From: Pseudomonas persica
GTDB lineage: Bacteria > Pseudomonadota > Gammaproteobacteria > Pseudomonadales > Pseudomonadaceae
Assembly (NCBI RefSeq): GCF_900291015.1
Contig: NZ_OLKL01000014.1
Span: 71,834-135,833, forward strand
Reading direction: 5' to 3'
Length of the DNA stretch: 64,000 nucleotides
Position numbers and translations under genes: made by a program. Positions 33,395 to 47,089 of this stretch are shown here, piece after piece (position 1 is the stretch's first letter; each line of letters opens with the position of its first letter). Below the pieces are notes generated by a model. The model was not told where the DNA came from. It searched no databases and saw only the letters and a list, made by a program, of their open reading frames with translations.

Positions 33395-34766
33395 GCCGAT
33401 GGTACTCAGCCAGCTGGCCACAGCACTCGCTTCACAACTGCGTGGTCAACCAGTCGGTGCCGACGCCACCTTCACCGGCGTCAGCATCGACAGCCGCAGC
33501 GTTGGTGCCGGGCAACTGTTCGTCGCCCTGACCGGCCCGCGCTTCGATGGCCACGACTACCTGGCCGATGTAAAGGCCAAGGGCGCTGTTGCGGCGCTGG
33601 TCGAGCGTGAAGTGGCCGATGTCGACCTGCCGCAGCTGCTGGTCGCCGATTGCCGCCTGGCCCTCGGCCAGCTTGGCGCGCTGAACCGTGCTGCCTTCGA
33701 CAAGCCGGTGGTGGCCATCACCGGTTCCAGCGGCAAGACCACGGTCAAGGAGATGCTCGCCAGCATCCTGCGTACCCGTGGCCTGGTGCACGCCACCCGC
33801 GGCAACCTGAACAACGACCTCGGCGCGCCGCTGACCCTGCTGGAAATCGCCCCCGAGCACAGTGCCGCGGTGATCGAGCTGGGCGCCTCGCGCATTGGCG
33901 AGATCCGCTACACCGTCGGCCTGACCCGGCCTCAGGTGGTCATCATCAACAACGCCGGTACTGCCCACGTTGGCGAGTTCGGCGGCCCGGAAAAGATCGT
34001 CGAAGCCAAGGGCGAGATCCTCGAAGGCCTGGGCGAGGGCGGTATCGCCATCCTCAACCTGGACGATAAAGCCTTTGGCATCTGGAAGGCGCGCGCCGGT
34101 ACGCACAAGGTCTTCAGCTTCGCCCGCAGCAACGCGAATGCTGATTTCCATGCCACGGACATCGGTCGCGATGCCCGTGGTTGCCCGTCGTTCAAGCTGC
34201 ATGGCGCTGGCGAGGTGGTAGACGTGCAACTCAATGTGCTCGGTGAGCACAACGTCAGCAACGCCCTGGCCGCCGCCGCCGCTGCCCATGCCGTTGGTCT
34301 GAGCCTGAGCGGCATCGCCGCCGGGTTGGCTGCCGTGCAACCGGTCAAGGGCCGTACCGTGGCGCAGGTGGCGGCGAACGGTGTGCGGGTGATCGACGAC
34401 AGTTACAACGCAAATCCCACCTCCATGTGCGCGGCCATTGATATACTCGCCGGCTTTTCCGGACGCACCGTCTTGGTGCTTGGGGATATCGGCGAACTGG
34501 GGCAATGGGCGGAAGAAGGCCACCGTCAGGTAGGTGACTACGCGCGTGGCAAGGTCGACGCCCTATACGCAGTGGGTTGCAACATGACGCACGCGGTCAA
34601 GGCGTTCGGCGCCAATGGCCACCATTTCGCTACTCAAGCTGAGCTGATCGCCGCGGTTGGCGCCGAGAATGCCAGCGACACCACTATCTTGATCAAGGGC
34701 TCGCGCAGCGCTGCGATGGAAAACGTCGTGGCGGCATTGTGCGGTGCCAGCGGGGAGAAACATTAA
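33387..34766 (+). CDS. murF: UDP-MurNAc-tripeptide:D-Ala-D-Ala ligase MurF
   Basis: A 459-residue Mur ligase with P-loop [14 protein letters not shown], then [11 protein letters not shown] and the central [11 protein letters not shown] motif. It completes the UDP-MurNAc-pentapeptide in the cytoplasm. The ATG at 33387 ([10 protein letters not shown]) overlaps murE by 8 bp; an upstream in-frame Met lies inside murE and is rejected. Its TAA shares a base with the mraY ATG. Confidence 0.96.
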
Positions 34767-35848
34767 TGCTGCTGCTGTTGGCCGAGTATCTGCAACAGTT
34801 CCACAAAGGCTTCGCGGTCTTCCAGTACCTGTCCCTGCGCGGGATTCTGGGTGTGCTGACCGCGTTGTCGCTGGCGCTGTGGCTGGGGCCGTGGATGATC
34901 CGTACCCTGCAAATCCGCCAGATCGGCCAGGCCGTGCGTAACGACGGCCCGCAATCGCACCTGTCCAAGTCCGGCACCCCGACCATGGGCGGGGCGCTGA
35001 TCCTGTCCGCCATCGCCGTCAGCACCCTGCTGTGGGCCGACCTGACCAACCGTTACGTGTGGGTGGTGCTGATCGTTACCCTGGCGTTCGGTGCCATCGG
35101 CTGGGTCGACGATTACCGCAAAGTGATCGAAAAGAACTCGCGTGGCCTGCCAAGCCGCTGGAAGTACTTCTGGCAGTCGGTGTTCGGCCTGGCTGCTGCC
35201 ATCTTCCTGTACAAGACCGCGCCGACCAGCGTCGAAACCACGCTGATCCTGCCCTTCATCAAGGATGTCACCATTCCGCTGGGCATCGGCTTCGTCGTGC
35301 TGACCTACTTCGTCATCGTCGGATCGAGCAACGCGGTCAACCTCACCGACGGCCTCGACGGCCTGGCGATCATGCCGACGGTGATGGTTGGCGGCGCCCT
35401 GGGCATCTTCTGCTATCTGTCGGGCAACGTGAAGTTCGCCGAATACCTGCTGATCCCTTACGTGCCGGGCTCGGGCGAGCTGATCGTGTTCTGCGGTGCG
35501 CTGATCGGTGCCGGCCTGGGCTTCCTGTGGTTCAACACCTACCCGGCGCAGGTGTTCATGGGTGACGTCGGCGCGCTGGCGCTGGGCGCCGCGCTGGGCA
35601 CCATCGCCGTGATCGTCCGCCAGGAAATCGTGCTGTTCATCATGGGCGGCGTGTTCGTCATGGAAACCCTGTCGGTGGTGATCCAGGTTGCCTCCTTCAA
35701 GCTGACCGGCAAGCGCGTGTTCCGTATGGCACCGATCCACCACCACTTTGAACTCAAGGGCTGGCCAGAGCCACGGGTGATCGTCCGCTTCTGGATCATC
35801 ACCGTGATCCTGGTGCTGATCGGCCTTGCAACCCTGAAACTGAGGTAG
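34766..35848 (+). CDS. mraY: Phospho-MurNAc-pentapeptide translocase MraY
   Basis: A 360-residue polytopic membrane enzyme with about ten hydrophobic segments. Catalytic-loop motifs are present: GWVDDYRK (Asp-Asp), [14 protein letters not shown] and the HHHFELKGW segment near the C-terminus. It attaches the precursor to undecaprenyl phosphate, making lipid I. The length equals E. coli MraY. It begins within the murF stop and abuts murD with no gap. Confidence 0.97.
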   Translation: MLLLLAEYLQQFHKGFAVFQYLSLRGILGVLTALSLALWLGPWMIRTLQIRQIGQAVRNDGPQSHLSKSGTPTMGGALILSAIAVSTLLWADLTNRYVWVVLIVTLAFGAIGWVDDYRKVIEKNSRGLPSRWKYFWQSVFGLAAAIFLYKTAPTSVETTLILPFIKDVTIPLGIGFVVLTYFVIVGSSNAVNLTDGLDGLAIMPTVMVGGALGIFCYLSGNVKFAEYLLIPYVPGSGELIVFCGALIGAGLGFLWFNTYPAQVFMGDVGALALGAALGTIAVIVRQEIVLFIMGGVFVMETLSVVIQVASFKLTGKRVFRMAPIHHHFELKGWPEPRVIVRFWIITVILVLIGLATLKLR

Positions 35849-37201
35849 ATGAGCGTGTCTTTGATCGCTTCCGACCAATTCCGCATCGTTGTCGGCCTCG
35901 GCAAGAGCGGCATGTCCCTGGTTCGCTTCCTGGCGAGCCGGGGCATTGCCTTTGCGGTCGCCGACACCCGCGAGCAACCGCCGGAACTGGACGCCCTGCG
36001 CCGTGATTACCCGCAGGTGGAAGTGCGCTGTGGTGAACTGGACGTGGACTTCCTGTGCCGCGCCAACGAGTTGTACGTAAGCCCTGGCCTGGCCCTCGCC
36101 ACCCCGGCCCTGCAACAGGCGGCCGCGCGTGGCGTGAAGCTGTCCGGCGACATCGAACTGTTCGCCCGCTACGCCAAGGCCCCGATCATTGCCATCAGCG
36201 GCTCCAACGCCAAGAGCACCGTCACCACCCTGGTTGGCGAAATGGCCGCCAAGGCGGGCAAGCGCGTGGCGGTGGGCGGCAACCTCGGTACCCCGGCGCT
36301 GGACCTGCTGGCCGATGATGTCGAGCTGTACGTGCTGGAACTGTCCAGCTTCCAGCTGGAAACCACTGACCAGCTCAACGCCGAAGTGGCCACCGTGCTG
36401 AACATCAGCGAAGACCACATGGACCGCTACAGCGGCCTGCCGGCCTACCATCTGGCCAAGCACCGGATCTTCCGTGGCGCCCGCCAGGTTGTGGTCAACC
36501 GTCAGGACGCTCTGAGCCGGCCGCTGCCGGTGGAAGGCCGCCCGTACTGGACCTTCGGCCTCAACCAGCCGGACTTCAAGGCCTTCGGCCTGCGCGAAGT
36601 GGACGGCGAGAAATACCTGGCGTTCGAGTTCCAGGCGCTGATGCCGGCGCGTGAGCTGAAGATTCGCGGCGCCCACAACCAGAGCAATGCTTTGGCGGCG
36701 CTGGCCCTGGGGTACGCTGCCGGCCTGCCGTTCGAACCGATGCTCGAGGCGCTGCGCGAGTTCGCTGGCCTGGCCCACCGTTGCCAGTGGGTGCGCGAGC
36801 GCAACGGCGTGAACTGGTACGACGATTCCAAGGCCACCAACGTCGGTGCTGCCCTGGCTGCCATCGAGGGCCTGGGTGCCGATATCGAAGGCAAGCTGGT
36901 GCTGATCGCCGGTGGCGATGGCAAGGGCGCCGACTTCGCTGCGCTGCGCGAGCCGGTCCAGCGCTTCTGCCGCGCCGTGGTACTGCTTGGCCGTGATGCC
37001 GAGCGTCTGGCCGAAGCCCTTGGCGATGGCGTGCAACTGGTCCGCGTGAAGACCCTCGACGACGCCGTGCAGCAATGCGCCGAACTGGCCCAGGCGGGTG
37101 ATGCCGTGCTGCTGTCGCCGGCGTGCGCAAGCCTCGACATGTTCAAGAACTTCGAAGAACGTGGGCGCCTGTTCGCCCAGGCAGCGGGAGGCCTTGCATG
37201 A
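35849..37201 (+). CDS. murD: UDP-MurNAc-L-Ala:D-glutamate ligase MurD
   Basis: A 450-residue Mur ligase. The nucleotide loop reads ISGSNAKSTVTTL, with Ala where most Mur ligases have Gly (GTNGKST); the rest (NISEDHMDRY, DDSKATNVGA) is standard. It adds D-Glu, the second stem-peptide residue. It directly follows mraY, and its stop overlaps ftsW by 4 bp. Confidence 0.96.
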   Translation: MSVSLIASDQFRIVVGLGKSGMSLVRFLASRGIAFAVADTREQPPELDALRRDYPQVEVRCGELDVDFLCRANELYVSPGLALATPALQQAAARGVKLSGDIELFARYAKAPIIAISGSNAKSTVTTLVGEMAAKAGKRVAVGGNLGTPALDLLADDVELYVLELSSFQLETTDQLNAEVATVLNISEDHMDRYSGLPAYHLAKHRIFRGARQVVVNRQDALSRPLPVEGRPYWTFGLNQPDFKAFGLREVDGEKYLAFEFQALMPARELKIRGAHNQSNALAALALGYAAGLPFEPMLEALREFAGLAHRCQWVRERNGVNWYDDSKATNVGAALAAIEGLGADIEGKLVLIAGGDGKGADFAALREPVQRFCRAVVLLGRDAERLAEALGDGVQLVRVKTLDDAVQQCAELAQAGDAVLLSPACASLDMFKNFEERGRLFAQAAGGLA

Positions 37202-38412
37202 TCTTCGGCATCCTCAAGCCCTACCCGTCGCCGCTGATCAGCGGCCGTGGCATCGACCTGGACTTTGCGATGCTCGCCGGCTGCCTGGCATTGCTGGGCC
37301 TGGGCCTGGTGATGATCACTTCGGCGTCCTCGGAAGTGGCTGCGGTACAGTCGGGCAACCCGCTTTACCACATGTTCCGCCACCTGGTGTACGTGTTCAT
37401 CGGTCTGGTCGCCTGCGGCGCCACCATGCTGGTGCCGATCGCCACCTGGCAGCGCATGGGCTTCATGATGCTGCTGGGGGCCTTCGGCCTGCTGGTGCTG
37501 GTGCTGGTGCCGGGTATCGGCCGCGAAGTGAACGGTTCCATGCGCTGGATCGGCTTCAGCTTCTTCAACGTGCAGCCCTCGGAAATCGCCAAGGTGTTCG
37601 TGGTCATCTACCTGGCCGGTTACCTGGTACGCAGGCAGACCGAGGTACGCGAAACCTGGATGGGCTTCTTCAAACCGTTCATCGTGCTGCTGCCCATGGC
37701 TGCCCTGCTGCTGATGGAGCCGGACTTCGGTGCCACCGTGGTGATGATGGGCGCGGCGGCGGCCATGCTGTTCCTGGGCGGTGTGGGGCTGTTCCGCTTC
37801 AGCCTGATGGTGGTGTTGGCAGTGGTCGCGGTGTTCGTTCTGGTACAGGCACAGCCTTACCGCATGGCGCGGCTGATTACCTTCACCGACCCGTGGTCCG
37901 ACCAGTTCGGCTCCGGCTACCAGCTGACCCAGGCGCTGATCGCCTTTGGCCGTGGCGAGTGGCTGGGCGTTGGCTTGGGCAACAGTGTGCAGAAGCAGTT
38001 CTACCTGCCTGAAGCGCATACCGACTTCGTCTTCTCGGTACTGGCCGAAGAACTCGGCGTGGTTGGCTCGCTGCTGACTATCGCGCTGTTCGTCTTCGTG
38101 ACTGTGCGTGCCCTGTATATCGGCCTGTGGGCCGAAAAAGCCAAGCAGTTCTTTGCCGCTTATGTCGCCTTCGGGCTGGCGTTCCTGTGGATCGGCCAGT
38201 TCCTGATCAACATTGGTGTGAACGTCGGCCTGCTGCCGACCAAGGGCTTGACCCTGCCGTTCCTCAGCTATGGGGGCAGTTCGCTGGTGATCTGCTGTGC
38301 CTGTGTGGGCCTGTTGCTGCGTATCGAATGGGAAAGCCGCACGCACCTGGGCAGTGAGGAACACGAATTCAGCGAAAGCGATTTTGCCGAGGAGACCAAT
38401 CATGGCCGCTGA
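37198..38412 (+). CDS. ftsW: Septal peptidoglycan polymerase FtsW (SEDS)
   Basis: A 404-residue SEDS glycosyltransferase with about ten membrane segments. Family motifs visible are SASSEVAA, NGSMRWIGF, PSEIAKVFVV, EPDFGATVVM, and the C-terminal EAHTDFVFSVLAEELG plus FLSYGGSS. It polymerises lipid II at the septum with FtsI. The ATG at 37198 overlaps murD by 4 bp; a longer upstream frame is an artefact inside murD. It overlaps murG by 11 bp. Confidence 0.96.
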   Translation: MIFGILKPYPSPLISGRGIDLDFAMLAGCLALLGLGLVMITSASSEVAAVQSGNPLYHMFRHLVYVFIGLVACGATMLVPIATWQRMGFMMLLGAFGLLVLVLVPGIGREVNGSMRWIGFSFFNVQPSEIAKVFVVIYLAGYLVRRQTEVRETWMGFFKPFIVLLPMAALLLMEPDFGATVVMMGAAAAMLFLGGVGLFRFSLMVVLAVVAVFVLVQAQPYRMARLITFTDPWSDQFGSGYQLTQALIAFGRGEWLGVGLGNSVQKQFYLPEAHTDFVFSVLAEELGVVGSLLTIALFVFVTVRALYIGLWAEKAKQFFAAYVAFGLAFLWIGQFLINIGVNVGLLPTKGLTLPFLSYGGSSLVICCACVGLLLRIEWESRTHLGSEEHEFSESDFAEETNHGR

Positions 38413-39473
38413 CGGCAAGAATGTATTGATCATGGCGGGCGGCACCGGGGGCCACGTGTTCCCGGCCCTGGCCTGCGCCCGTGAGTTCCAGGCCCGCGGT
38501 TACAGCGTGCACTGGCTGGGCACCCCGCGTGGCATCGAGAACGAACTGGTGCCCCAGGCTGGCCTGCCGTTGCACCTGATCAAGGTCAGCGGCCTGCGCG
38601 GCAAGAGCAAACTGTCGTTGCTCAAGGCGCCGTTCACCCTGGTCAAGGCCGTGCTGCAGGCGCGGCGCATCATGCGCCAGCTCAAGCCGGTTTGTGTGCT
38701 CGGCTTTGGTGGCTACGTGACCGGCCCCGGTGGTGTGGCTGCGCGGCTGTGCGGCGTGCCACTGGTAATCCACGAGCAGAACGCCCGCGCCGGTACCGCC
38801 AATCGGTTGCTGGTGCCACTTTCGGCACGGGTTTGCGAAGCTTTCCCGAACACCTTCGAGGCCAGCGACAAACGTCGCACCACTGGCAACCCGGTGCGCC
38901 CGGAGCTGTTCATGGACGCGCAACGTGCGCCCCTGGCCGAGCGCCGTGCACACCTGTTGGTGCTCGGTGGCAGCCTGGGTGCGGAACCATTGAACAAATT
39001 GTTGCCTAAGGCCCTGTCCGAGGTGCCTGCCGCGCTGCGGCCAGAGGTGTTCCACCAGGCTGGCAAGCAACACGCGCCGATCACCGCCGAGCGCTATCAC
39101 GAGGCGGGTGTCGAGGCTCAGGTAGAGCCCTTCATCAAGGACATGGCCCAAGCCTATGGCTGGGCCGACATGGTGGTGTGCCGGGCTGGTGCGCTGACCG
39201 TCAGTGAGCTGGCGGCAGCGGGCCTGCCTTCGATGCTGGTGCCATTGCCCCACGCGATCGACGACCACCAGACCCACAACGCCCAATATCTGGCCCGGGA
39301 AGGCGCTGCCTTCCTGATGCCACAAGCGACAACTGGCGCAGCGCAGCTCGCTGAACGCCTGAACGAGGTGCTGATGCAACCCGAGAAACTCAACGTCATG
39401 GCAGGCACCGCACGGCGCCTGGCCAAACCTGCCGCAACCAGCACCGTGGTCGATATCTGCCTGGAGGTGGCCC

Positions 39474-39481
<8 letters not shown>
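38402..39481 (+). CDS. murG: Lipid II synthase MurG
   Basis: A 359-residue GT28 glycosyltransferase with the glycine-rich [14 protein letters not shown] loop at the N-terminus, [14 protein letters not shown], a second loop [11 protein letters not shown] and the UDP-GlcNAc pocket [13 protein letters not shown] with the following [10 protein letters not shown]. It transfers GlcNAc to lipid I at the inner face of the membrane. The ATG at 38402 overlaps ftsW; its stop overlaps murC by 8 bp. Confidence 0.97.
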
Positions 39482-41875
<2,394 letters not shown>

Positions 41876-41880
41876 CAACC

Positions 41881-42750
41881 ATGCAAGGCGCGATGATACG
41901 TCAGCAGCAACCCGTTACCGGCCGTAGCAAGCCGGTGCCGCGTGGTGCCAGCCGGCTGGTGGCCGACGAGCCCGTATCGGCGCGCCTGCCGCGGCCAAGC
42001 CTGGGTGGCCTCAAGCGCCTGCTGTGGCCGGTGCTGCTGGTAGCGGCCGGGTTTGGTGCCTACGAGGGCGCCATCCGCCTGATGCCGTACGCCGACCGGC
42101 CGATCACCAAGATCGACGTGCAGGGCGACCTCAGCTACATCAGCCAGCAGTCGGTGCAGCAGCGTATCGCGCCCTACGTGGCGGCGAGCTTCTTCAGTGT
42201 CGATCTGCCGGCGATGCGCGCAGAGCTCGAACAGATGCCGTGGATCGCGCATGCCGAAGTGCGCCGGGTGTGGCCCGACGAGGTGGTGATCCGCCTGGAA
42301 GAACAGTTGCCGGTGGCACGCTGGGGTGACGAAGCCTTGCTCAACAACCAGGGCCAGGCCTTCACCCCGCGCGAACTGGCCAACTACGAGCACCTGCCGC
42401 AGCTGGCCGGGCCGCAGCGTGCTCAGCAACAAGTGATGCAGCAGTATCAGGTATTGAGCCAGATGCTGCGCCCCCTGGGCTTTTCCATCGCTCGCCTGGA
42501 GCTGCGCGAGCGAGGCAGCTGGTTCCTGACCACGGGCGCGAGCAGCGCCGGGCCGGGCATCGAGCTGCTGCTGGGGCGCGATCATCTGGTGGAGAAGATG
42601 CGCCGTTTCATTGCCATTTACGACAAAACACTCAAAGACCAGATCACCACTATCGCCCGCATTGATCTGCGTTACTCCAACGGACTTGCCGTTGGTTGGC
42701 GGGAACCGATTGCACCGACGACGGCCCAACCCGCCGTTGCGAAGAATTAG
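41881..42750 (+). CDS. ftsQ: Cell division protein FtsQ
   Basis: A 289-residue bitopic protein with a long basic cytoplasmic N-terminus (about 1-42), one membrane segment (about 44-62), a POTRA domain (about 75-145; [14 protein letters not shown]) and a C-terminal FtsQ domain. It recruits FtsL and FtsB to the septum. It starts 5 bp after ddlB and ends 14 bp before ftsA. Confidence 0.94.
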   Translation: MQGAMIRQQQPVTGRSKPVPRGASRLVADEPVSARLPRPSLGGLKRLLWPVLLVAAGFGAYEGAIRLMPYADRPITKIDVQGDLSYISQQSVQQRIAPYVAASFFSVDLPAMRAELEQMPWIAHAEVRRVWPDEVVIRLEEQLPVARWGDEALLNNQGQAFTPRELANYEHLPQLAGPQRAQQQVMQQYQVLSQMLRPLGFSIARLELRERGSWFLTTGASSAGPGIELLLGRDHLVEKMRRFIAIYDKTLKDQITTIARIDLRYSNGLAVGWREPIAPTTAQPAVAKN

Positions 42751-42764
42751 AGAGAGGCAGGACC

Positions 42765-44021
42765 ATGGCAAACGCGCATAGCGGCAAAATGATCGTCGGG
42801 CTGGACATCGGCACCTCCAAGGTGGTGGCGCTGGTGGGCGAAGTGGGCGAGGACGGCACCCTGGAAATCGTCGGGATCGGTACCCATCCGTCCCGCGGCC
42901 TGAAAAAAGGCGTGGTGGTGAACATCGAGTCCACCGTGCAGTCGATCCAGCGCGCCGTGGAAGAAGCGCAGTTGATGGCCGGCTGCCGCATCCACTCGGC
43001 CTTCGTCGGCGTGGCCGGCAACCACATCCGCAGCCTGAACTCCCACGGGATCGTCGCCATCCGCGACCGCGAGGTCAGCCTGGCCGACCTGGAGCGCGTA
43101 CTCGACGCCGCCCAGGCCGTGGCCATCCCGGCCGACCAGCGCGTGCTGCACACCCTGCCGCAGGACTACGTGATCGACAACCAGGAAGGCGTGCGCGAGC
43201 CGCTGGGCATGTCTGGCGTACGTCTGGAAGCCAAGGTCCATGTGGTCACCTGCGCGGTCAACGCGGCGCAGAACATCGAGAAATGCGTACGCCGCTGCGG
43301 CCTGGAAATCGACGACATCATCCTTGAGCAGCTGGCTTCGGCCTACTCGGTGCTGACCGACGATGAAAAAGAGCTGGGCGTGTGCCTGGTGGACATCGGT
43401 GGCGGCACCACCGACATCGCCATCTTCACCGAGGGCGCGATCCGTCACACTGCGGTGATCCCGATTGCTGGCGACCAGGTGACCAATGACATCGCCATGG
43501 CCCTGCGTACCCCTACCCAGTACGCCGAAGAAATCAAGATCCGCTACGCCTGCGCCCTGGCCAAACTGGCTGGTGCGGGCGAGACCATCAAGGTGCCGAG
43601 CGTGGGTGATCGCCCACCGCGCGAGCTGTCGCGCCAGGCCCTGGCCGAGGTGGTGGAGCCACGTTACGACGAGCTCTTCACCCTGATCCAGGCCGAACTG
43701 CGCCGCAGCGGCTACGAGGACCTGGTGCCGGCCGGCATCGTCCTCACCGGCGGCACCGCGAAGATGGAAGGCGCCGTGGAACTGGCCGAGGAAATTTTCC
43801 ACATGCCGGTACGCCTGGGCGTGCCGCACAGCGTTCGGGGGCTTAGCGACGTGGTTCGCAACCCGATCTATTCCACCGGCGTGGGCTTGCTCACCTACGG
43901 CCTGCAGAAGCAGACCGAAGACCTGCCCCTGACCGGTAACAGCAGCAACAACAGCTATGGCGATGAACCGAAGGCTCCAGTGCTTGAACGCTTCAAGCGC
44001 TGGGTCCAGGGCAACTTCTAA
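42765..44021 (+). CDS. ftsA: Cell division actin-like protein FtsA
   Basis: A 418-residue actin-family ATPase. The phosphate-1 loop is GLDIGTSKVVALVGE, phosphate-2 is LVDIGGGTTDIAIF, and the adenosine motif is VLTGGTAKMEG. The C-terminus (VLERFKRWVQGNF) is the amphipathic membrane-targeting helix. It anchors FtsZ to the membrane. The ATG at 42765 has AGAGAGGCAGG upstream; the longer in-frame opening lies in ftsQ. Confidence 0.96.
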   Translation: MANAHSGKMIVGLDIGTSKVVALVGEVGEDGTLEIVGIGTHPSRGLKKGVVVNIESTVQSIQRAVEEAQLMAGCRIHSAFVGVAGNHIRSLNSHGIVAIRDREVSLADLERVLDAAQAVAIPADQRVLHTLPQDYVIDNQEGVREPLGMSGVRLEAKVHVVTCAVNAAQNIEKCVRRCGLEIDDIILEQLASAYSVLTDDEKELGVCLVDIGGGTTDIAIFTEGAIRHTAVIPIAGDQVTNDIAMALRTPTQYAEEIKIRYACALAKLAGAGETIKVPSVGDRPPRELSRQALAEVVEPRYDELFTLIQAELRRSGYEDLVPAGIVLTGGTAKMEGAVELAEEIFHMPVRLGVPHSVRGLSDVVRNPIYSTGVGLLTYGLQKQTEDLPLTGNSSNNSYGDEPKAPVLERFKRWVQGNF

Positions 44022-44076
44022 GTTTCAAAGCAGTAGTGGTAGGCGCGACAACTAGAGAACTGTAAGGAGAGGGAAA

Positions 44077-45273
44077 ATGTTCGAGCTCGTAGACAACGTC
44101 CCGCAAAGCCCGGTCATCAAAGTGATCGGTGTTGGCGGTGGTGGCGGCAATGCCGTCAACCACATGGTCAAGAGCAGCATCGAAGGCGTGGAATTCATCT
44201 GCGCCAACACTGATGCTCAGGCGCTGAAGAACATCGGCGCGCGCACCATCCTGCAATTGGGCACTGGCGTGACCAAGGGCCTGGGTGCCGGTGCCAATCC
44301 GGAAGTCGGCCGCCAGGCCGCGCTGGAAGACCGTGAGCGCATCGCTGAAGTGCTGCAGGGCACCAACATGGTGTTCATCACCACTGGCATGGGCGGCGGT
44401 ACCGGTACCGGTGCAGCGCCGATCATCGCCGAAGTGGCCAAGGAAATGGGCATTCTCACCGTTGCCGTGGTGACCCGTCCGTTCCCGTTCGAAGGCCGCA
44501 AGCGCATGCAGATCGCCGATGAAGGCATCCGCATGCTGGCTGAAAGCGTCGACTCGTTGATCACCATCCCCAACGAGAAGCTGCTGACCATCCTGGGCAA
44601 GGATGCCAGTCTGCTGTCCGCCTTCGCCAAGGCTGACGACGTACTGGCCGGTGCCGTGCGCGGTATCTCCGATATCATCAAGCGCCCGGGCATGATCAAC
44701 GTCGACTTCGCCGACGTGCGTACCGTGATGGGTGAAATGGGCATGGCCATGATGGGTACTGGCTGCGCCAGCGGCCCGAACCGTGCGCGTGAAGCCACCG
44801 AGGCAGCGATCCGCAACCCGCTGCTGGAAGACGTCAACCTGCAGGGCGCCCGCGGCATCCTGGTGAACATCACCGCAGGCCCGGACCTGTCGCTGGGTGA
44901 GTACTCCGACGTGGGTAGCATCATCGAAGCCTTCGCCTCCGACCACGCCATGGTCAAGGTCGGCACCGTGATCGACCCGGACATGCGTGACGAACTGCAC
45001 GTGACCGTAGTGGCCACCGGCCTGGGCGCGCGCATCGAGAAGCCTGTGAAGGTGGTCGACAACACCCTGCAGACTGCCCAGCAGGTGTACGAAGCGTCCA
45101 ACCCGGCGCCGGTTCGCCAGGAGCAGCCTGCGGTCAACTACCGTGACCTGGAGCGCCCGACCGTAATGCGCAACCAGGCCCATGCAGGTGCTGCAGCAGC
45201 CGCTAAACTGAACCCTCAGGATGACCTGGACTACCTCGATATCCCGGCATTCCTGCGTCGTCAGGCTGATTAA
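44077..45273 (+). CDS. ftsZ: Cell division tubulin-like GTPase FtsZ
   Basis: A 398-residue tubulin homologue. Signatures are GVGGGGGNAVNHM near the N-terminus, the GTP loop GMGGGTGTGAAP (about 105-116), and the T7-loop NVDFADVRTVM. The C-terminal tail ends in DLDYLDIPAFLRRQAD, the conserved peptide that binds FtsA and ZipA. A strong ribosome-binding site (AAGGAGAGGG) precedes the start. The 55-bp ftsA-ftsZ gap is the largest in the division block and could hold an extra promoter. Confidence 0.98.
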   Translation: MFELVDNVPQSPVIKVIGVGGGGGNAVNHMVKSSIEGVEFICANTDAQALKNIGARTILQLGTGVTKGLGAGANPEVGRQAALEDRERIAEVLQGTNMVFITTGMGGGTGTGAAPIIAEVAKEMGILTVAVVTRPFPFEGRKRMQIADEGIRMLAESVDSLITIPNEKLLTILGKDASLLSAFAKADDVLAGAVRGISDIIKRPGMINVDFADVRTVMGEMGMAMMGTGCASGPNRAREATEAAIRNPLLEDVNLQGARGILVNITAGPDLSLGEYSDVGSIIEAFASDHAMVKVGTVIDPDMRDELHVTVVATGLGARIEKPVKVVDNTLQTAQQVYEASNPAPVRQEQPAVNYRDLERPTVMRNQAHAGAAAAAKLNPQDDLDYLDIPAFLRRQAD

Positions 45274-45349
45274 TGGAATTTATCAGGGGTATAAAGGTGA
45301 TTGGTATTCATCAAAGGTTGGGTCTGTTATCATCCCCAGCCTTTGTTGA

Positions 45350-46297
<948 letters not shown>

Positions 46298-46320
46298 GTT
46301 CGAACACTCTCTAGTTCATT

Positions 46321-46346
46321 AAGGCCACCTTCGGGTGGCCTTTTTT
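46321..46346 (+). terminator. Intrinsic terminator closing the mra/dcw operon
   Basis: Stem AAGGCCACC-TTCG-GGTGGCCTT followed by T6. The T-run overlaps the stop codon of the convergent DUF721 gene. Confidence 0.95.
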
Positions 46347-46800
46347 ATGGCTTGTCCTGGGCGTGGGCGGCCAATCGTTCCAGTGCTGCGCGCAGTTTGG
46401 GGTCGGTGATGCCCTCGGCAGTATCGCGCAGGCTCTCGGCTGCGTTGTTCGACAGCTCTGCAGCATGGCCAGCACGCTTGGCTGGCACCAGCGGCGGCTG
46501 CACCTTGTACAGGATGCGCCTGAGGTTGCCGAAGGCTTCCATGCCCTGCAATGCCGCCAGCAAGCGCTTCTGCTGGTAGCGCAGGCGGGTTGCCCAGTGG
46601 CCGTCGGTTACCACCAGCAGCAAGGTGCCGTCACGCCACGACGCCACGTGGCAGTGCTCGCGGGCAGCCGGTTGCAGCTGGCTTTCCAGCAGGCGCTGCA
46701 GGTGTTCCAGGCGTTCGGCCTGGTTCAGCAGCAGGCGCAGCGGGCGCACCTGGCGGAGCAGGGCCGAGGGTGGCTGGGCGGGGGAGGGTTTGTAGGCCAT
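46345..46800 (-). CDS. DUF721 (DciA-like) protein
   Basis: About 151 residues with the DUF721 core: a central strand region (CHVASWRDGTLLLVVTDGHWATRLRYQ) in which the WA.RLR motif is typical. Members of this family include DciA, the helicase operator used where DnaC is absent, so this could be the DnaB loader partner in Pseudomonas, though short DUF721 proteins are not all proven DciA. The start is uncertain: ATG at 46800 (MAYKPSP) or 46812 (MRTPMAY), neither with a good ribosome-binding site. It converges on lpxC and is divergent from secA. Confidence 0.8.
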   Translation of the reverse strand: MAYKPSPAQPPSALLRQVRPLRLLLNQAERLEHLQRLLESQLQPAAREHCHVASWRDGTLLLVVTDGHWATRLRYQQKRLLAALQGMEAFGNLRRILYKVQPPLVPAKRAGHAAELSNNAAESLRDTAEGITDPKLRAALERLAAHAQDKP

Positions 46801-46855
46801 GGGGGTACGCATGAGGTTACATGGTCCGCAGTCTAACATCTCTATAGCCTGCACT

Positions 46856-46930
46856 GGCCTCTTCGCGGGTGAACCCGCTCCCACAGGATCACCTATACAT
46901 CAAGGGCGGTGCTTTACCCGCGAAGAGGCC
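46856..46930. repeat. REP pair, subfamily B, right copy truncated
   Basis: The left copy is complete (GGCCTCTTCGCGGGTGAACC, then CGCTCCCACAGG). The right copy has only GCTTTACCCGCGAAGAGGCC and lacks the CTGTGGGAGC part. This is the only pair lying between divergent genes in the window. Confidence 0.75.
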
Positions 46931-47083
46931 AGGACAGGCCAGAAAGATGCAACTCATTCTCGATACGTTTCATCTTCCCGAACCTTGAACTCAGGGAAAA
47001 TACCCCTATCTAAAACAAGCCCCCGCCAAAACGCTGTACAAGCATCGTGGCAATCCACCACTTTCCTCACCATCGTTTCCGGG

Positions 47084-47089
47084 TAGAAT
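47084..47089 (+). promoter_or_regulatory. Candidate -10 box of secA
   Basis: TAGAAT matches the sigma70 -10 in five of six positions. The -35 side (around 47061-47067, CTTTCCT) is weak. The predicted leader is about 75 bases. Confidence 0.4.

Noticed and set aside
34763..37075. Long minus-strand open frame across mraY and murD
   Set aside because: It runs antisense to two clear genes, is His/Gln/Asp-rich with no recognisable domain, and has no promoter or ribosome-binding site.
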